Below, one piece after another: positions 46,279 to 54,422 of a stretch of 64,000 nt of DNA. Position numbers and translations under genes: made by a program. The DNA is from Magnetovibrio sp. PR-2 (GTDB taxonomy: Bacteria > Pseudomonadota > Alphaproteobacteria > Rhodospirillales > Magnetovibrionaceae), in the NCBI RefSeq assembly GCF_036689815.1, contig NZ_JBAHUR010000015.1, positions 30,827-94,826 on the forward strand, given 5' to 3'. How positions within the stretch are numbered: position 1 is the first letter of the stretch; the number at the start of each line of letters is the position of its first letter. Under the pieces are notes generated by a model. The model did no database searches, was not told the DNA's origin, and worked only from the letters and a program-made list of their open reading frames with translations.

Positions 46279-47604
46279 ATGAAACTGCATTTTTCCACCT
46301 TTTTAAAACCGTACCTGCCCAAAAGCCTGCTGGGCCGTTCGGTCCTAATCATTGTGACGCCCTTGATCTTGTTGCAGGTGATCACGGCGACGATTTTTTT
46401 TGAAAACCACTGGGGCAAGGTCGGCCGCCGTTTGGCGCTGGGGGTGGCGGGTGAAATTGCATTGATTACGGAAGGCATGCGCCGCGCGCCGGACTTAACG
46501 TCGCAAGGTGTGTTGTTTCGCCAGGCTTGGATGTCGCTGCAACTGGAATTGACATACACGCCCGGTGCGTTCTTGGAAGACCAAACCAAAGTGGGTGAGC
46601 CGATTTTGGTGCGCCAGTTGACCGGCGCCATGGACGAAGTCGTCAACAAACCGCACCGCATTGACGCGGCAACGCAGGATCGTTTTGTCGAGATGGATGT
46701 GCAATTGCCCGACGGTGTGTTGCACGTTGTGGTGCCCAGAAAACGCCTGTTTTCCACCACGACCTATGTGTTTGTGTTGTGGATGGTGGGCACGTCCTTG
46801 TTGTTGTTTGCCGTGGCCGTGATCTTCATGCGCAACCAAGTCCGTCCCATCCGCAGGCTGGCGCGCGCCGCCAACGATTTTGGCATGGGGCGTGACACGC
46901 CGAAGTTCAAACCCGAAGGGGCCTCCGAAGTGCGCCGCGCCGCCAGTGCTTTTATCGCCATGCGCAACCGGATCAAACGTCATTTGCAGCAACGCACCGA
47001 CATGCTGGCAGGGGTGTCCCACGATTTGCGCACCCCCTTAACCCGCATGAAATTGCAGTTGGCGATGATGGGGGAACAAGACGGCGCGAAAGAGCTGGAA
47101 ACCGACATCACTGATATGGAGCACATGCTTGAAGAATATCTGGCATTTGCGCGCGGCGAAGGCGGGGAGCGGGCGGAAGACACCAGCATGACCGATATGC
47201 TCACCGACATCGTGGACAAGGCCCGGCGCAAGGGCGGTGCCATCGACTACCATGCCGAAGGGGACATCCGAGCACCGATCAAACCCAATGCGTTTAAGCG
47301 TGCGCTGACCAATTTGGTGGAAAACTCCATGCGCTATGGTGAACACGTGTCCGTGCGCGCCGGCGTGCGGGGGGAATTGGTGGAAATGGTCATTGACGAC
47401 GATGGCCCCGGCATTCCCGAAGAAAAACGTGACGAAGTGTTCAAACCGTTCTTCCGCATCGATCAATCCCGCAACCCCGGCACCGGCGGTGTGGGGCTGG
47501 GCATGACCATTGCGCGCGACGCCATCCGCGCACATGGCGGCGAAATCTATCTTGAAGATGCGCCGGGTGGCGGGCTGCGGGTGCGGGTTTCACTTCCGCT
47601 CTAG
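46279..47604 (+). CDS. EnvZ-like sensor histidine kinase
   Basis: ATG 46279 has GAGG upstream; GTG 46273 is also in frame. The 441-residue protein has a transmembrane helix near 18-40, a periplasmic domain of about 120 residues, a second helix near 155-175 (YVFVLWMVGTSLLLFAVAVI), a HAMP linker, and HisKA with H248 (AGVSHDLRTPLTRMKLQ). The ATPase domain has NLVENSMRYGE, DDDGPGIPEE and GTGGVGLGMTI. It should phosphorylate the regulator encoded just upstream. The signal is unknown. Confidence 0.94.
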   Translation: MKLHFSTFLKPYLPKSLLGRSVLIIVTPLILLQVITATIFFENHWGKVGRRLALGVAGEIALITEGMRRAPDLTSQGVLFRQAWMSLQLELTYTPGAFLEDQTKVGEPILVRQLTGAMDEVVNKPHRIDAATQDRFVEMDVQLPDGVLHVVVPRKRLFSTTTYVFVLWMVGTSLLLFAVAVIFMRNQVRPIRRLARAANDFGMGRDTPKFKPEGASEVRRAASAFIAMRNRIKRHLQQRTDMLAGVSHDLRTPLTRMKLQLAMMGEQDGAKELETDITDMEHMLEEYLAFARGEGGERAEDTSMTDMLTDIVDKARRKGGAIDYHAEGDIRAPIKPNAFKRALTNLVENSMRYGEHVSVRAGVRGELVEMVIDDDGPGIPEEKRDEVFKPFFRIDQSRNPGTGGVGLGMTIARDAIRAHGGEIYLEDAPGGGLRVRVSLPL

Positions 47605-47659
47605 ACAATTGCGAACAAACTTCACAAACTCTGATGAGACGGGCGGTATGAGGGTGTGG

Positions 47660-48409
47660 ATGACAAAGACACTGGTGAAAACGCTTGCAGCTGTGATGCT
47701 TTGGCTCGGTGCTCCGCTGAACGCGTTAGGCGCAGATCTTCTGTTGGGCTACGGTTCACACTTTGACGCGCCCTATACCGTCATCGAAGACGGCGAGCTT
47801 ACCGGCGGCTGGATTCACGCAACGGCCAGCGCGCTTTCCAAGTCCTTACAAACCCCTGTCTCTGCCGTGGCCATCCCCCGCAAGCGGTCTTCGGACATGA
47901 TCAATAGCGGTGATATCGATCTGTACTGCTTCACCAACCCGGCTTGGGCACGGGATATGCATTCGGTGCGTTGGACAGAAAGACTGTTTGATGTGTCCAA
48001 CTTGGTGATCGTCAGAAACGATGTCGCGAAGAGCGTGCGCAGCCCATACGATTTGCGCGGCTATTTTGTCGGTACAATCTTGGGCTACAGTTATCGTCCT
48101 TTGACACCGTTCTTCGACAGTGGCCAAATTCAGCGCGTTGACACCAAAAGCTTCGATCAAAATTTAAAGATGCTGCGCAACGGCCGTGTGGAAGCCGCCA
48201 TTGTTCCCGACACCGTAGCCGAAAATCTGTTGCTACGCCTCGGCATGGACAAAGACTTCAGCGCCGCACTTTACATGGTGTCTAGACGCTCTTTGCATTG
48301 TGCCATCAGTGGAGCAAACCCTGAGAAACAAGGGCAATTGACCGAAGCACTGAAAGCCGTGAAGGGCTCAGGTCTGTTTGATTGGCCGGAGTTGCGTGGG
48401 TTTAACTAA
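47660..48409 (+). CDS. Periplasmic solute-binding protein, family 3 type
   Basis: I chose ATG 47660 behind GAGGG; it opens a signal peptide ([20 protein letters not shown], cut near NALGAD). The 249-residue product has the shape of SBP_bac_3 proteins: a first strand [44 protein letters not shown] and [11 protein letters not shown]. No transporter genes lie nearby, so it may serve as a sensor input or be an orphan. It follows the EnvZ-like kinase by 55 bp on the same strand. Confidence 0.8.
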   Translation: MTKTLVKTLAAVMLWLGAPLNALGADLLLGYGSHFDAPYTVIEDGELTGGWIHATASALSKSLQTPVSAVAIPRKRSSDMINSGDIDLYCFTNPAWARDMHSVRWTERLFDVSNLVIVRNDVAKSVRSPYDLRGYFVGTILGYSYRPLTPFFDSGQIQRVDTKSFDQNLKMLRNGRVEAAIVPDTVAENLLLRLGMDKDFSAALYMVSRRSLHCAISGANPEKQGQLTEALKAVKGSGLFDWPELRGFN

Positions 48410-48744
48410 GCTTTTTTGACGAATTGGGACTTGAGCCCCATGGAGCCGATGCCGGGAACGGTGCAGTCAATGTCGTGGTCGCCGTCCACTAAGCGGATGC
48501 TTTTCACTTTGGTGCCGACTTTGACGACGGAAGACGAGCCCTTAACCTTCAAATCCTTAATCACGGTAACGGTGTCGCCGTCCACCAAGATGTTGCCGAC
48601 ACTGTCGCGCACGACCGGGGTGTCGTCTTCGGCCTCAGCTTCAGCAGCGGACCATTCATGCCCACACATGGGACAAACCAACATGGCACCGTCTTCGTAG
48701 GTGTAGGCTTCTTGGCACTTTGGGCAAGGCGGAAGTTCGGACAT
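48406..48744 (-). CDS. PhnA/YjdM-like zinc ribbon protein
   Basis: The 112-residue product begins with a zinc ribbon ([20 protein letters not shown], then PMCGHEW), followed by the PhnA C-terminal domain ([20 protein letters not shown] and [14 protein letters not shown]). The family is named from an alkylphosphonate operon but its role is not established. It overlaps the end of the solute-binding protein gene tail to tail by 4 bp. Confidence 0.9.
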   Translation of the reverse strand: MSELPPCPKCQEAYTYEDGAMLVCPMCGHEWSAAEAEAEDDTPVVRDSVGNILVDGDTVTVIKDLKVKGSSSVVKVGTKVKSIRLVDGDHDIDCTVPGIGSMGLKSQFVKKA

Positions 48745-48757
48745 GGTTGCGATGTTC

Positions 48758-49099
48758 CTAAAACAAACGCCCGCCTAGGGGCGTGTATTGATCGGGTTTG
48801 AGCAGCACCACTTCGCCGTCTTCATCCGGAACGCCCAGGACCAAGACCTCGCTCATGAAATTACCGATTTGGCGGGGCGGGAAATTGACCACGGCGACCA
48901 CCTGTTTGCCCATCAGAGTTTCGGGGCGGTAGTGCTGGGTGATTTGCGCGGACGTTTTGCGCACACCGATGTCGTCGCCGAAATCGATCCACATTTTGAT
49001 GGCGGGTTTGTGGGCTTCTGGGAAGGGCTCGGCCCGCATGACTTGGCCGACACGGATATCGACTTTGAGAAAATCACTGAATTTGATCAGCTCTTCCAT
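48758..49099 (-). CDS. CsaA-like tRNA-binding-domain protein
   Basis: The 113-residue OB-fold protein shows [28 protein letters not shown] and [20 protein letters not shown], the pattern of CsaA and the tRNA-binding domain of MetRS. It may act as an export-related chaperone or RNA-binding factor. Its start overlaps the proC stop. Confidence 0.9.
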   Translation of the reverse strand: MEELIKFSDFLKVDIRVGQVMRAEPFPEAHKPAIKMWIDFGDDIGVRKTSAQITQHYRPETLMGKQVVAVVNFPPRQIGNFMSEVLVLGVPDEDGEVVLLKPDQYTPLGGRLF

Positions 49100-49911
49100 C
49101 AGTTCGCCAATTCGCGGGACCGTTTGGTGGCGGCATCAATGGCTTTGGTCATGAGCTCTTTCATGCCGTCTTCGCCCATCAACACCTCAAGCGCTGCGGC
49201 GGTGGTGCCGCCGGGTGAGGTCACATTTTCGCGCAAGGTCGAAGCGTCTTCGTCGGATTGGTGCAGCAATTCCCCCGCACCTGCGACGGTGGCGCGCGCC
49301 AAGCGGTCCGACATATCCGCATCCAACCCCGCCATGCGCCCGGCATAACCCATGGCTTCGGCGAGCAAGAAGATGTAGGCCGGACCACTGCCCGACACGG
49401 CGGTGACGGCATCCATATCAGATTCGTTGTCGACCCATTCCACCAGACCGACAGAGCGCAGCAATTTGTCGCAGAGCGCCTTTTGCTTGTCCGTCACATT
49501 TGTGTTGGGACAGCCCACGGTTATGCCGCGTCCGACGGATGCGGGGGTGTTGGGCATGGCGCGCACAACGGCGGCGTCGGGGCCTAAAATGTCTTCGAAA
49601 TTTTGCAGCGTCTTGCCCGCCGCGATGGACAAAAACACCGGACTTTGGTCCACCAGCTTTTTATAAGGCGGCAACACCAGTTCCATCACTTGGGGTTTGA
49701 CCGCCAATACAACCACGTCGGCGGAAAATCGAGTGGATAAATCGTTGGCACTCGTTGCGGCCCAGACACCGTACTTCCCGGCCAAAGTCTTGGCCAAGTC
49801 CATGTTGGGTTCCACAAGGGTGATGTTTTGCGCAGGAATACCTTGGTCGAGCCAGCCTTCCAGCATGGCCCCGCCCATCTTGCCGCAGCCGATGAGCAGA
49901 AGTGACGTCAT
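49099..49911 (-). CDS. proC: Pyrroline-5-carboxylate reductase
   Basis: The start ATG 49911 gives 270 residues; the frame opens earlier inside ybjN without support. The NAD(P)-binding fold is LLLIGCGKMGGAMLEGWLDQ; later come AVVRAMPNTPASVGRG, TAVSGSGPAYIFLLAEAM and the C-terminal VTSPGGTTAAALEVL. It makes proline, the last step of the pathway started by ProB and ProA in this window. Confidence 0.96.
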   Translation of the reverse strand: MTSLLLIGCGKMGGAMLEGWLDQGIPAQNITLVEPNMDLAKTLAGKYGVWAATSANDLSTRFSADVVVLAVKPQVMELVLPPYKKLVDQSPVFLSIAAGKTLQNFEDILGPDAAVVRAMPNTPASVGRGITVGCPNTNVTDKQKALCDKLLRSVGLVEWVDNESDMDAVTAVSGSGPAYIFLLAEAMGYAGRMAGLDADMSDRLARATVAGAGELLHQSDEDASTLRENVTSPGGTTAAALEVLMGEDGMKELMTKAIDAATKRSRELAN

Positions 49912-50411
49912 GCTTCGCCAACCGTTTCCAAAAGAGAAGCCGCCATGGCTTGTTCCGCGCTTTGACCGCCCCAGATGACGTATTGGAACGCGGGGTAAAA
50001 CCGTTCGCACTCATACAGCGCGGTTTCGACCATGTCTTGGACTTGCTCCAACGTCGGCGCTTCGGCACCGCGCAGGGGAAGCGCGTGGCGGAACATGGGC
50101 AGGCCTTCGTCGGCCCACAGGGTAAAGTGACCCAGCCACAGGTTTTCGTTCGCCATCATCAGCAATTCTTGAACCTGGGTGCGTTTGCTGTCGGGGATGC
50201 GCATGTCGAACGCGCAGGTGAGCTGCATGGCTTCGGCATTGTCGCTCCAGGTGAAGTAGAGCGAATAGTCGCACCACTTGCCCGGCGCCTGCACAGCGAT
50301 TTCGGTGTCGCAGCTGCGTTCCGTTTGCCATTCGTACAGGTTCACGGTTTGCTCCACCACATCCATCGGGTGGTGCTGCGATAGTTCCAGTTCACGGTGC
50401 ATGGTTGCCAT
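49908..50411 (-). CDS. YbjN-domain protein
   Basis: I chose ATG 50411, which has AAGGGAC upstream; ATG 50441 is possible. The 167-residue protein matches the YbjN type that precedes proC in alphaproteobacteria: WCDYSLYFTWSDNAEAMQLT, CAFDMRIPDSKR, ELLMMANENLWLGHFTLWAD, ECERFYPAFQYVIWGG. The fold resembles type III secretion chaperones; the role is unknown. It overlaps the proC start by 4 bp. A cluster of nine GANTC sites lies upstream. Confidence 0.88.
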   Translation of the reverse strand: MATMHRELELSQHHPMDVVEQTVNLYEWQTERSCDTEIAVQAPGKWCDYSLYFTWSDNAEAMQLTCAFDMRIPDSKRTQVQELLMMANENLWLGHFTLWADEGLPMFRHALPLRGAEAPTLEQVQDMVETALYECERFYPAFQYVIWGGQSAEQAMAASLLETVGEA

Positions 50412-50696
50412 GTCGACGTCCCTTAAATCCTCAAGCTTCATCCGGCGTTTATGGCACCTGATGTGTGCCCATTTGGCACAAGCACTAGATTTAGTGTGTC
50501 GAAGCCATATGGGAGTCGCAAGCACAAGCAAGTAAATTGGTGTGGAAAAGCGGAACTTTTTTGAGAGTCTCAATGATTCCAATATGTTGCTCTCGATTCG
50601 CAAAAACACCCCCGAATCGAGCGAATCGAGAGTGCTAAGGGATTCTAAAATCACGTTTTTTCAAAAACGTGAGGGAATCGGGAGAATCGGGTCTGG
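50412..50696. promoter_or_regulatory. Intergenic region with nine GANTC sites and hairpins
   Basis: Between 50513 and 50688 there are nine GANTC words (50513, 50565, 50575, 50595, 50614, 50623, 50641, 50675, 50684), against an expectation of about one per 256 bp. An 11-bp inverted repeat CTCTCGATTCG / CGAATCGAGAG spans 50590-50632. GANTC is the CcrM methylation site in alphaproteobacteria. The region lies upstream of ybjN and downstream of ubiK. Confidence 0.55.
50652..50671 (-). terminator. Intrinsic terminator of ubiK
   Basis: CACGTTTTT and AAAAACGTG form a 9-bp stem with a 2-nt loop, followed on the minus strand by ATTTTAG, 25 bp past the ubiK stop. Confidence 0.65.
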
Positions 50697-50948
50697 TTAT
50701 TTGGCTTTGAGCTGAGCTTCCAGCTCGGCCACGCGGGCTTCCAGCTTCTCTTGCTCGGAGCGTGCGTTTGCCGCCATGGCTTTAACGGCGTCAAATTCTT
50801 CCCGGGTGACGAGATCCATTTCGCTCAAAAGCTTTTCCACATGGCGGCGCAAGAAGTTGTCGGCGTCGCCTTTGACACCGGTAACTGCGGACACGGCGCC
50901 GCTGGCGACTTTGGCCATATCGTCGAGGATACGGTTGGACGTTTGCAT
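50697..50948 (-). CDS. ubiK: Ubiquinone biosynthesis accessory factor UbiK
   Basis: The 83-residue protein fits the BMFP/UbiK family: an amphipathic N-terminal helix (RILDDMAKVASGAVSAVTGV) and a C-terminal coiled coil (REEFDAVKAMAANARSEQEK and LEARVAELEAQLK). UbiK helps the ubiquinone complex and associates with the membrane. Confidence 0.88.
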   Translation of the reverse strand: MQTSNRILDDMAKVASGAVSAVTGVKGDADNFLRRHVEKLLSEMDLVTREEFDAVKAMAANARSEQEKLEARVAELEAQLKAK

Positions 50949-51088
50949 GATCTGATACCCTTAAGTTCCAATTTGGCGGCATTATGAAGCGGGCGGGCTG
51001 GAAGTGCAACACTGTGCAACACCTGCCGCTTGCGAGGCTGTGCCCCAAGCCCTATAAACAAGGACGAAATTCTAAGGGGTTCACGTTT

Positions 51089-52075
51089 ATGTACATCATC
51101 ACCGGTGGGGCTGGGTTTATCGGCTCCAACATTGCTTGGGCGCTGGAACAGCGCGGCTATTCCAAAATCGTCATCGTCGATCGTTTGCGCGATGGGGTGA
51201 AATGGAAAAACATCGCCAAGCGCGAACTGTTCGACGTGGTGCACCCCGACAACCTGTTCGATTTTTTGGCCGAGCACGAAAGCAACGTCAAAGCCATCTT
51301 TCATATGGGCGCCATCTCTGCCACCACGGAGACGGACGGCGACAAGATCATGGACAACAACTTCCGTCTGTCCATGGATTTGTGGAAATGGTGCACGCAA
51401 CACAAAGCGCGCTTTATTTATGCCTCAAGCGCCGCGACCTATGGCGGGGGGGAGCACGGCTTTGTGGACAATGCCGAGATTGATGCGCTTAAGCCCCTGC
51501 AACCCTTAAATCCGTACGGGTGGAGCAAGCAGCTGTTCGACCGCCGTGTCGCGCGCATGTTGGACCAGAACGAGGCCGTGCCGCCGCAGTGGGTGGGGCT
51601 CAAGTTTTTCAACGTCTACGGTCCCAACGAATACCACAAGGGCACCATGCAAAGCGTGGTCAGCCACGTCTATCCGGTGGCCGCGAAGGGCGAGACCTGC
51701 AAGCTGTTTAAATCCCACCACCCGGACTATGAAGACGGCGGGCAGCTGCGCGACTTCGTTTCCGTCGATGACTGTGTGGATTTGATGATGTGGCTGTTGG
51801 ACAACCCGGACGTGTCGGGTCTGTTCAATTGCGGCACGGGCGAGGCCCGTCCGTTCAAGGATTTGGCTGCGGCTGTCTATCGCGCGCTGGATATGGACCC
51901 GCTAATCGAATACATCCCGACGCCGGAACACCTGCGCGACAAGTACCAGTATTACACCCAAGCCGACATGTCGAAGCTGAAGGCGGCGGGCTATGACAAA
52001 GCGTTCACGTCCTTGGAAGACGGCGTGAAGGCTTACGTGCAAAATCACCTGCACGCCGAAGACCCCTTTAGGTAA
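51089..52075 (+). CDS. rfaD: ADP-L-glycero-D-manno-heptose 6-epimerase
   Basis: ATG 51089 (AAGGGG upstream) gives 328 residues starting MYIITGGAGFIGSNIAWALE, the NAD-binding glycine motif. FHMGAISATTETDGD and the YxxxK-type NPYGWSKQLFDR are typical of HldD/RfaD, as are KFFNVYGPNEYHKGTMQSV and GQLRDFVSVDDCVD. It makes ADP-L-glycero-D-manno-heptose for the lipopolysaccharide core. No other heptose genes are seen here. Confidence 0.95.
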   Translation: MYIITGGAGFIGSNIAWALEQRGYSKIVIVDRLRDGVKWKNIAKRELFDVVHPDNLFDFLAEHESNVKAIFHMGAISATTETDGDKIMDNNFRLSMDLWKWCTQHKARFIYASSAATYGGGEHGFVDNAEIDALKPLQPLNPYGWSKQLFDRRVARMLDQNEAVPPQWVGLKFFNVYGPNEYHKGTMQSVVSHVYPVAAKGETCKLFKSHHPDYEDGGQLRDFVSVDDCVDLMMWLLDNPDVSGLFNCGTGEARPFKDLAAAVYRALDMDPLIEYIPTPEHLRDKYQYYTQADMSKLKAAGYDKAFTSLEDGVKAYVQNHLHAEDPFR

Positions 52076-52081
52076 GGAACG

Positions 52082-52349
52082 GAGGGTCCAGGTCCTTAAT
52101 CTTGATGCGTTTGGCGGCGGCGATTTTTTGCCTGGACAAGGCGTCAAGATCGCCGTAATGCTCCTCATTACAAGAGCTTGACAACGCGGTCCTGGCGAAA
52201 AAGCGCCCCGTCCAACGGATTTGCGAAAACCGCCCCCTGGACGTCGTCAAAAGCTCTTGAAAGTGGTGTCGCACTTCCTGTGAGCTGTTTCCTAGCCAGG
52301 GAACGGTTTTCGCAAACCAAACGCAACAAGATTAAGGACCTGGACCCTC
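52082..52349. mobile_element. 268-bp palindromic (MITE-like) element with 33-bp terminal inverted repeats
   Basis: The ends 52082-52114 and 52317-52349 are inverted copies matching at 32 of 33 positions (outer end GAGGGTCCAGGTCCTTAATC). A second inverted pair, 52220-52240 and 52296-52316, matches at 19 of 21 and abuts the right terminal repeat. Smaller stems lie inside (GTAATG/CATTAC; GAGCTTGAC/GTCAAAAGCTC; CGGCGAT/ATCGCCG). No coding sequence is evident. The right end stops 2 bp before the lgt start. It may be a non-autonomous transposable element or a structured RNA. Confidence 0.65.
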
Positions 52350-52351
52350 AT

Positions 52352-53146
52352 ATGCTCGCCATCGCGTTCCCCATGATCGATCCGGTCATCATTGAAATCG
52401 GACCCGTCGCCATTCGTTGGTATGCGCTGGCCTACATCGCCGGGCTCGTTTTGGGCTGGCAGTATATGATGTGGCTGGCCGACCGTGCGGGGGCCTTGGT
52501 CAAACGCAAAGACGCCGACGACTTTTTGACCTGGGCGGTTTTGGGCGTGATCTTGGGTGGGCGTTTGGGTTATGTGCTGTTTTACAAGCCGGAATACTAT
52601 TTGGCGCATCCGTCCGAAATCTTACAAACTTGGCAAGGCGGTATGTCGTTTCACGGCGGCTTCCTCGGTGTTGTGATTGCGGGTTGGTTGTTTTGTAAAC
52701 GGCGCCATATCCAATTCTGGGCCTTTGCCGATTTGGCCGCCGCTGTTGCGCCCATCGGCTTGTTCTTCGGCCGCATCGCCAACTTCATCAATTCAGAGCT
52801 CTGGGGCCGCACCACCGACGTGGCCTGGGGCGTGGTGTTCCCGAACGGCGGGCCGTATCCGCGCCACCCCAGCCAGCTTTATGAAGCCGCTTTGGAAGGC
52901 TTTGTGTTGTTGATCGTGCTGCATATTGTGTGGCGCAATGAGAATTTGCGCAAAACACCGGGCGTGATTTCCGGCGCGTTTTTGATCGGTTACGGGCTGT
53001 CGCGCATCATTGTCGAGTTCTTCCGCGAGCCCGACGCGCACTTGGGCTTCCTGTTCGGTGGCGCCACCATGGGCCAGTTGTTGTCCGTTCCCATGGTGCT
53101 GGCGGGTGCAGGATTTATTGCATATGCCCGCAAACGCGCTATATAA
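52352..53146 (+). CDS. lgt: Phosphatidylglycerol-prolipoprotein diacylglyceryl transferase
   Basis: The start ATG 52352 gives 264 residues and seven hydrophobic helices. The Lgt signature is present: [21 protein letters not shown] and [14 protein letters not shown], with HPSQLYEA later. It adds diacylglycerol to the lipobox cysteine, so it would process the lipoprotein encoded at 58.0 kb. The palindromic element lies directly upstream and would form its 5' untranslated region; AAGGACC within it is 13 nt from the start. Confidence 0.95.
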   Translation: MLAIAFPMIDPVIIEIGPVAIRWYALAYIAGLVLGWQYMMWLADRAGALVKRKDADDFLTWAVLGVILGGRLGYVLFYKPEYYLAHPSEILQTWQGGMSFHGGFLGVVIAGWLFCKRRHIQFWAFADLAAAVAPIGLFFGRIANFINSELWGRTTDVAWGVVFPNGGPYPRHPSQLYEAALEGFVLLIVLHIVWRNENLRKTPGVISGAFLIGYGLSRIIVEFFREPDAHLGFLFGGATMGQLLSVPMVLAGAGFIAYARKRAI

Positions 53147-53175
53147 GTAACTTCTAATCAAAGAGGAAGGTACCC

Positions 53176-54264
53176 ATGAGCGCGCTGTTTGACATCATCA
53201 AGGCTGAAATCGAAGCTGAAGGCCCCATCACCGTGGCCCGGTACATGGAACTGGCTTTGGCCCATCCCGAACACGGGTACTACCAAAAACAAGACCCCTT
53301 GGGCGAAGAAGGCGATTTCATCACAGCACCCGAAATCAGCCAGATGTTCGGCGAGATGATCGGTTTGTGGATGGCCGTGGTGTGGCAAGGCTTGAACCAG
53401 CCCGATCCCTTGAACGTGGTCGAGTTCGGCCCCGGGCGCGGCACCTTGATGGCGGACGCCTTGCGCGCCGCCCAAGCCATGGATGACTTTGACGACGCCG
53501 CGCGCGTGTGGTTGATCGAAACCAGCCCGGCCTTGCGCGCCAAACAAAAAGAAATGCTCAAGCCCACCATGCTCATGCCCGCGTGGCGCGACACGTTCGC
53601 CGACGTGGGCTCCGGCCCGCTGATCGTCTTGGGCAATGAATTTTTCGACGCCCTTCCAGTGCATCAGATCGAACGCGCGGACGACGGCTGGCGCGAACGC
53701 TTGGTTGGTCTGAACGACGAAGGCGATAAGTTTGCATTCACCCTGTCACAAGACTTGGCCGACAGCTCCGTCATCCCCGAAGAGCTGCGCAACTCCACGG
53801 TGCCGGGCAGCATCTTTGAATACCAGCCCCTATCCAAAGCCATCATGAAAGAAGTTGCCGAGCGCATCGTGGCGGAAGGCGGCGCGGCCCTGTTCATCGA
53901 CTACGGCCATGGTGAACACGGCACGGGCGAAACCTTGCAGGCCCTGCGTGCGCACAAATACTCCGACCCCCTGAAAAATCCGGGGGACGCAGACCTCACC
54001 TGTCACGTCGACTTCGCCCAACTGACCGAAGCGGCCGCAGAGGCCGGCGCAGACGTCTTGGGCCCCGTACCCCAAGGCGCGTTCTTGGAACGCCTCGGCA
54101 TGGGCGAGCGCGCCAACATGCTGATGATGAGCGCCACCGAAGAGCAAGTCGCCGAAATCGACGCCGCCTACAAACGCCTCACCGGCCCGGACGAAATGGG
54201 GCAGCTGTTTAAGGTGATGGCGATTGTCCCGAAAGGCTTCGGTGTGCCGCCTTGGGCGGAGTAG
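53176..54264 (+). CDS. MidA/NDUFAF7-family SAM-dependent methyltransferase
   Basis: The 362-residue protein shows GPITVARYMELALAHPEHGY, DFITAPEISQMFGEMIGLW and the SAM site VEFGPGRGTLMADAL, then GNEFFDALPVHQ and FIDYGHG. The eukaryotic relative methylates an arginine in a complex I subunit; the bacterial substrate is not known. It follows lgt by 29 bp. A small palindrome at 54271-54283 followed by TTAATTT may end the transcript. Confidence 0.93.
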   Translation: MSALFDIIKAEIEAEGPITVARYMELALAHPEHGYYQKQDPLGEEGDFITAPEISQMFGEMIGLWMAVVWQGLNQPDPLNVVEFGPGRGTLMADALRAAQAMDDFDDAARVWLIETSPALRAKQKEMLKPTMLMPAWRDTFADVGSGPLIVLGNEFFDALPVHQIERADDGWRERLVGLNDEGDKFAFTLSQDLADSSVIPEELRNSTVPGSIFEYQPLSKAIMKEVAERIVAEGGAALFIDYGHGEHGTGETLQALRAHKYSDPLKNPGDADLTCHVDFAQLTEAAAEAGADVLGPVPQGAFLERLGMGERANMLMMSATEEQVAEIDAAYKRLTGPDEMGQLFKVMAIVPKGFGVPPWAE

Positions 54265-54422
54265 GGAATGGCCTAGCCTAGGCTTAATTTGTCTTGCGCC
54301 TTTCGAGTTACACGACTTCATTGCAATTCAGGCAATTGGTCGAAATTTCAAACAAAATCCGTTATTGTCCCTTGGAAGTTTCATGAAACGATGTTTGTGT
54401 TTCCATTCTTCCGGGGGGCCGT

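Noticed and set aside
50590..50691. CRISPR-like array from the GAATCG repeats
   Set aside because: The repeats are 5-11 bp, irregularly spaced and lack spacers of even length; no cas genes are nearby.
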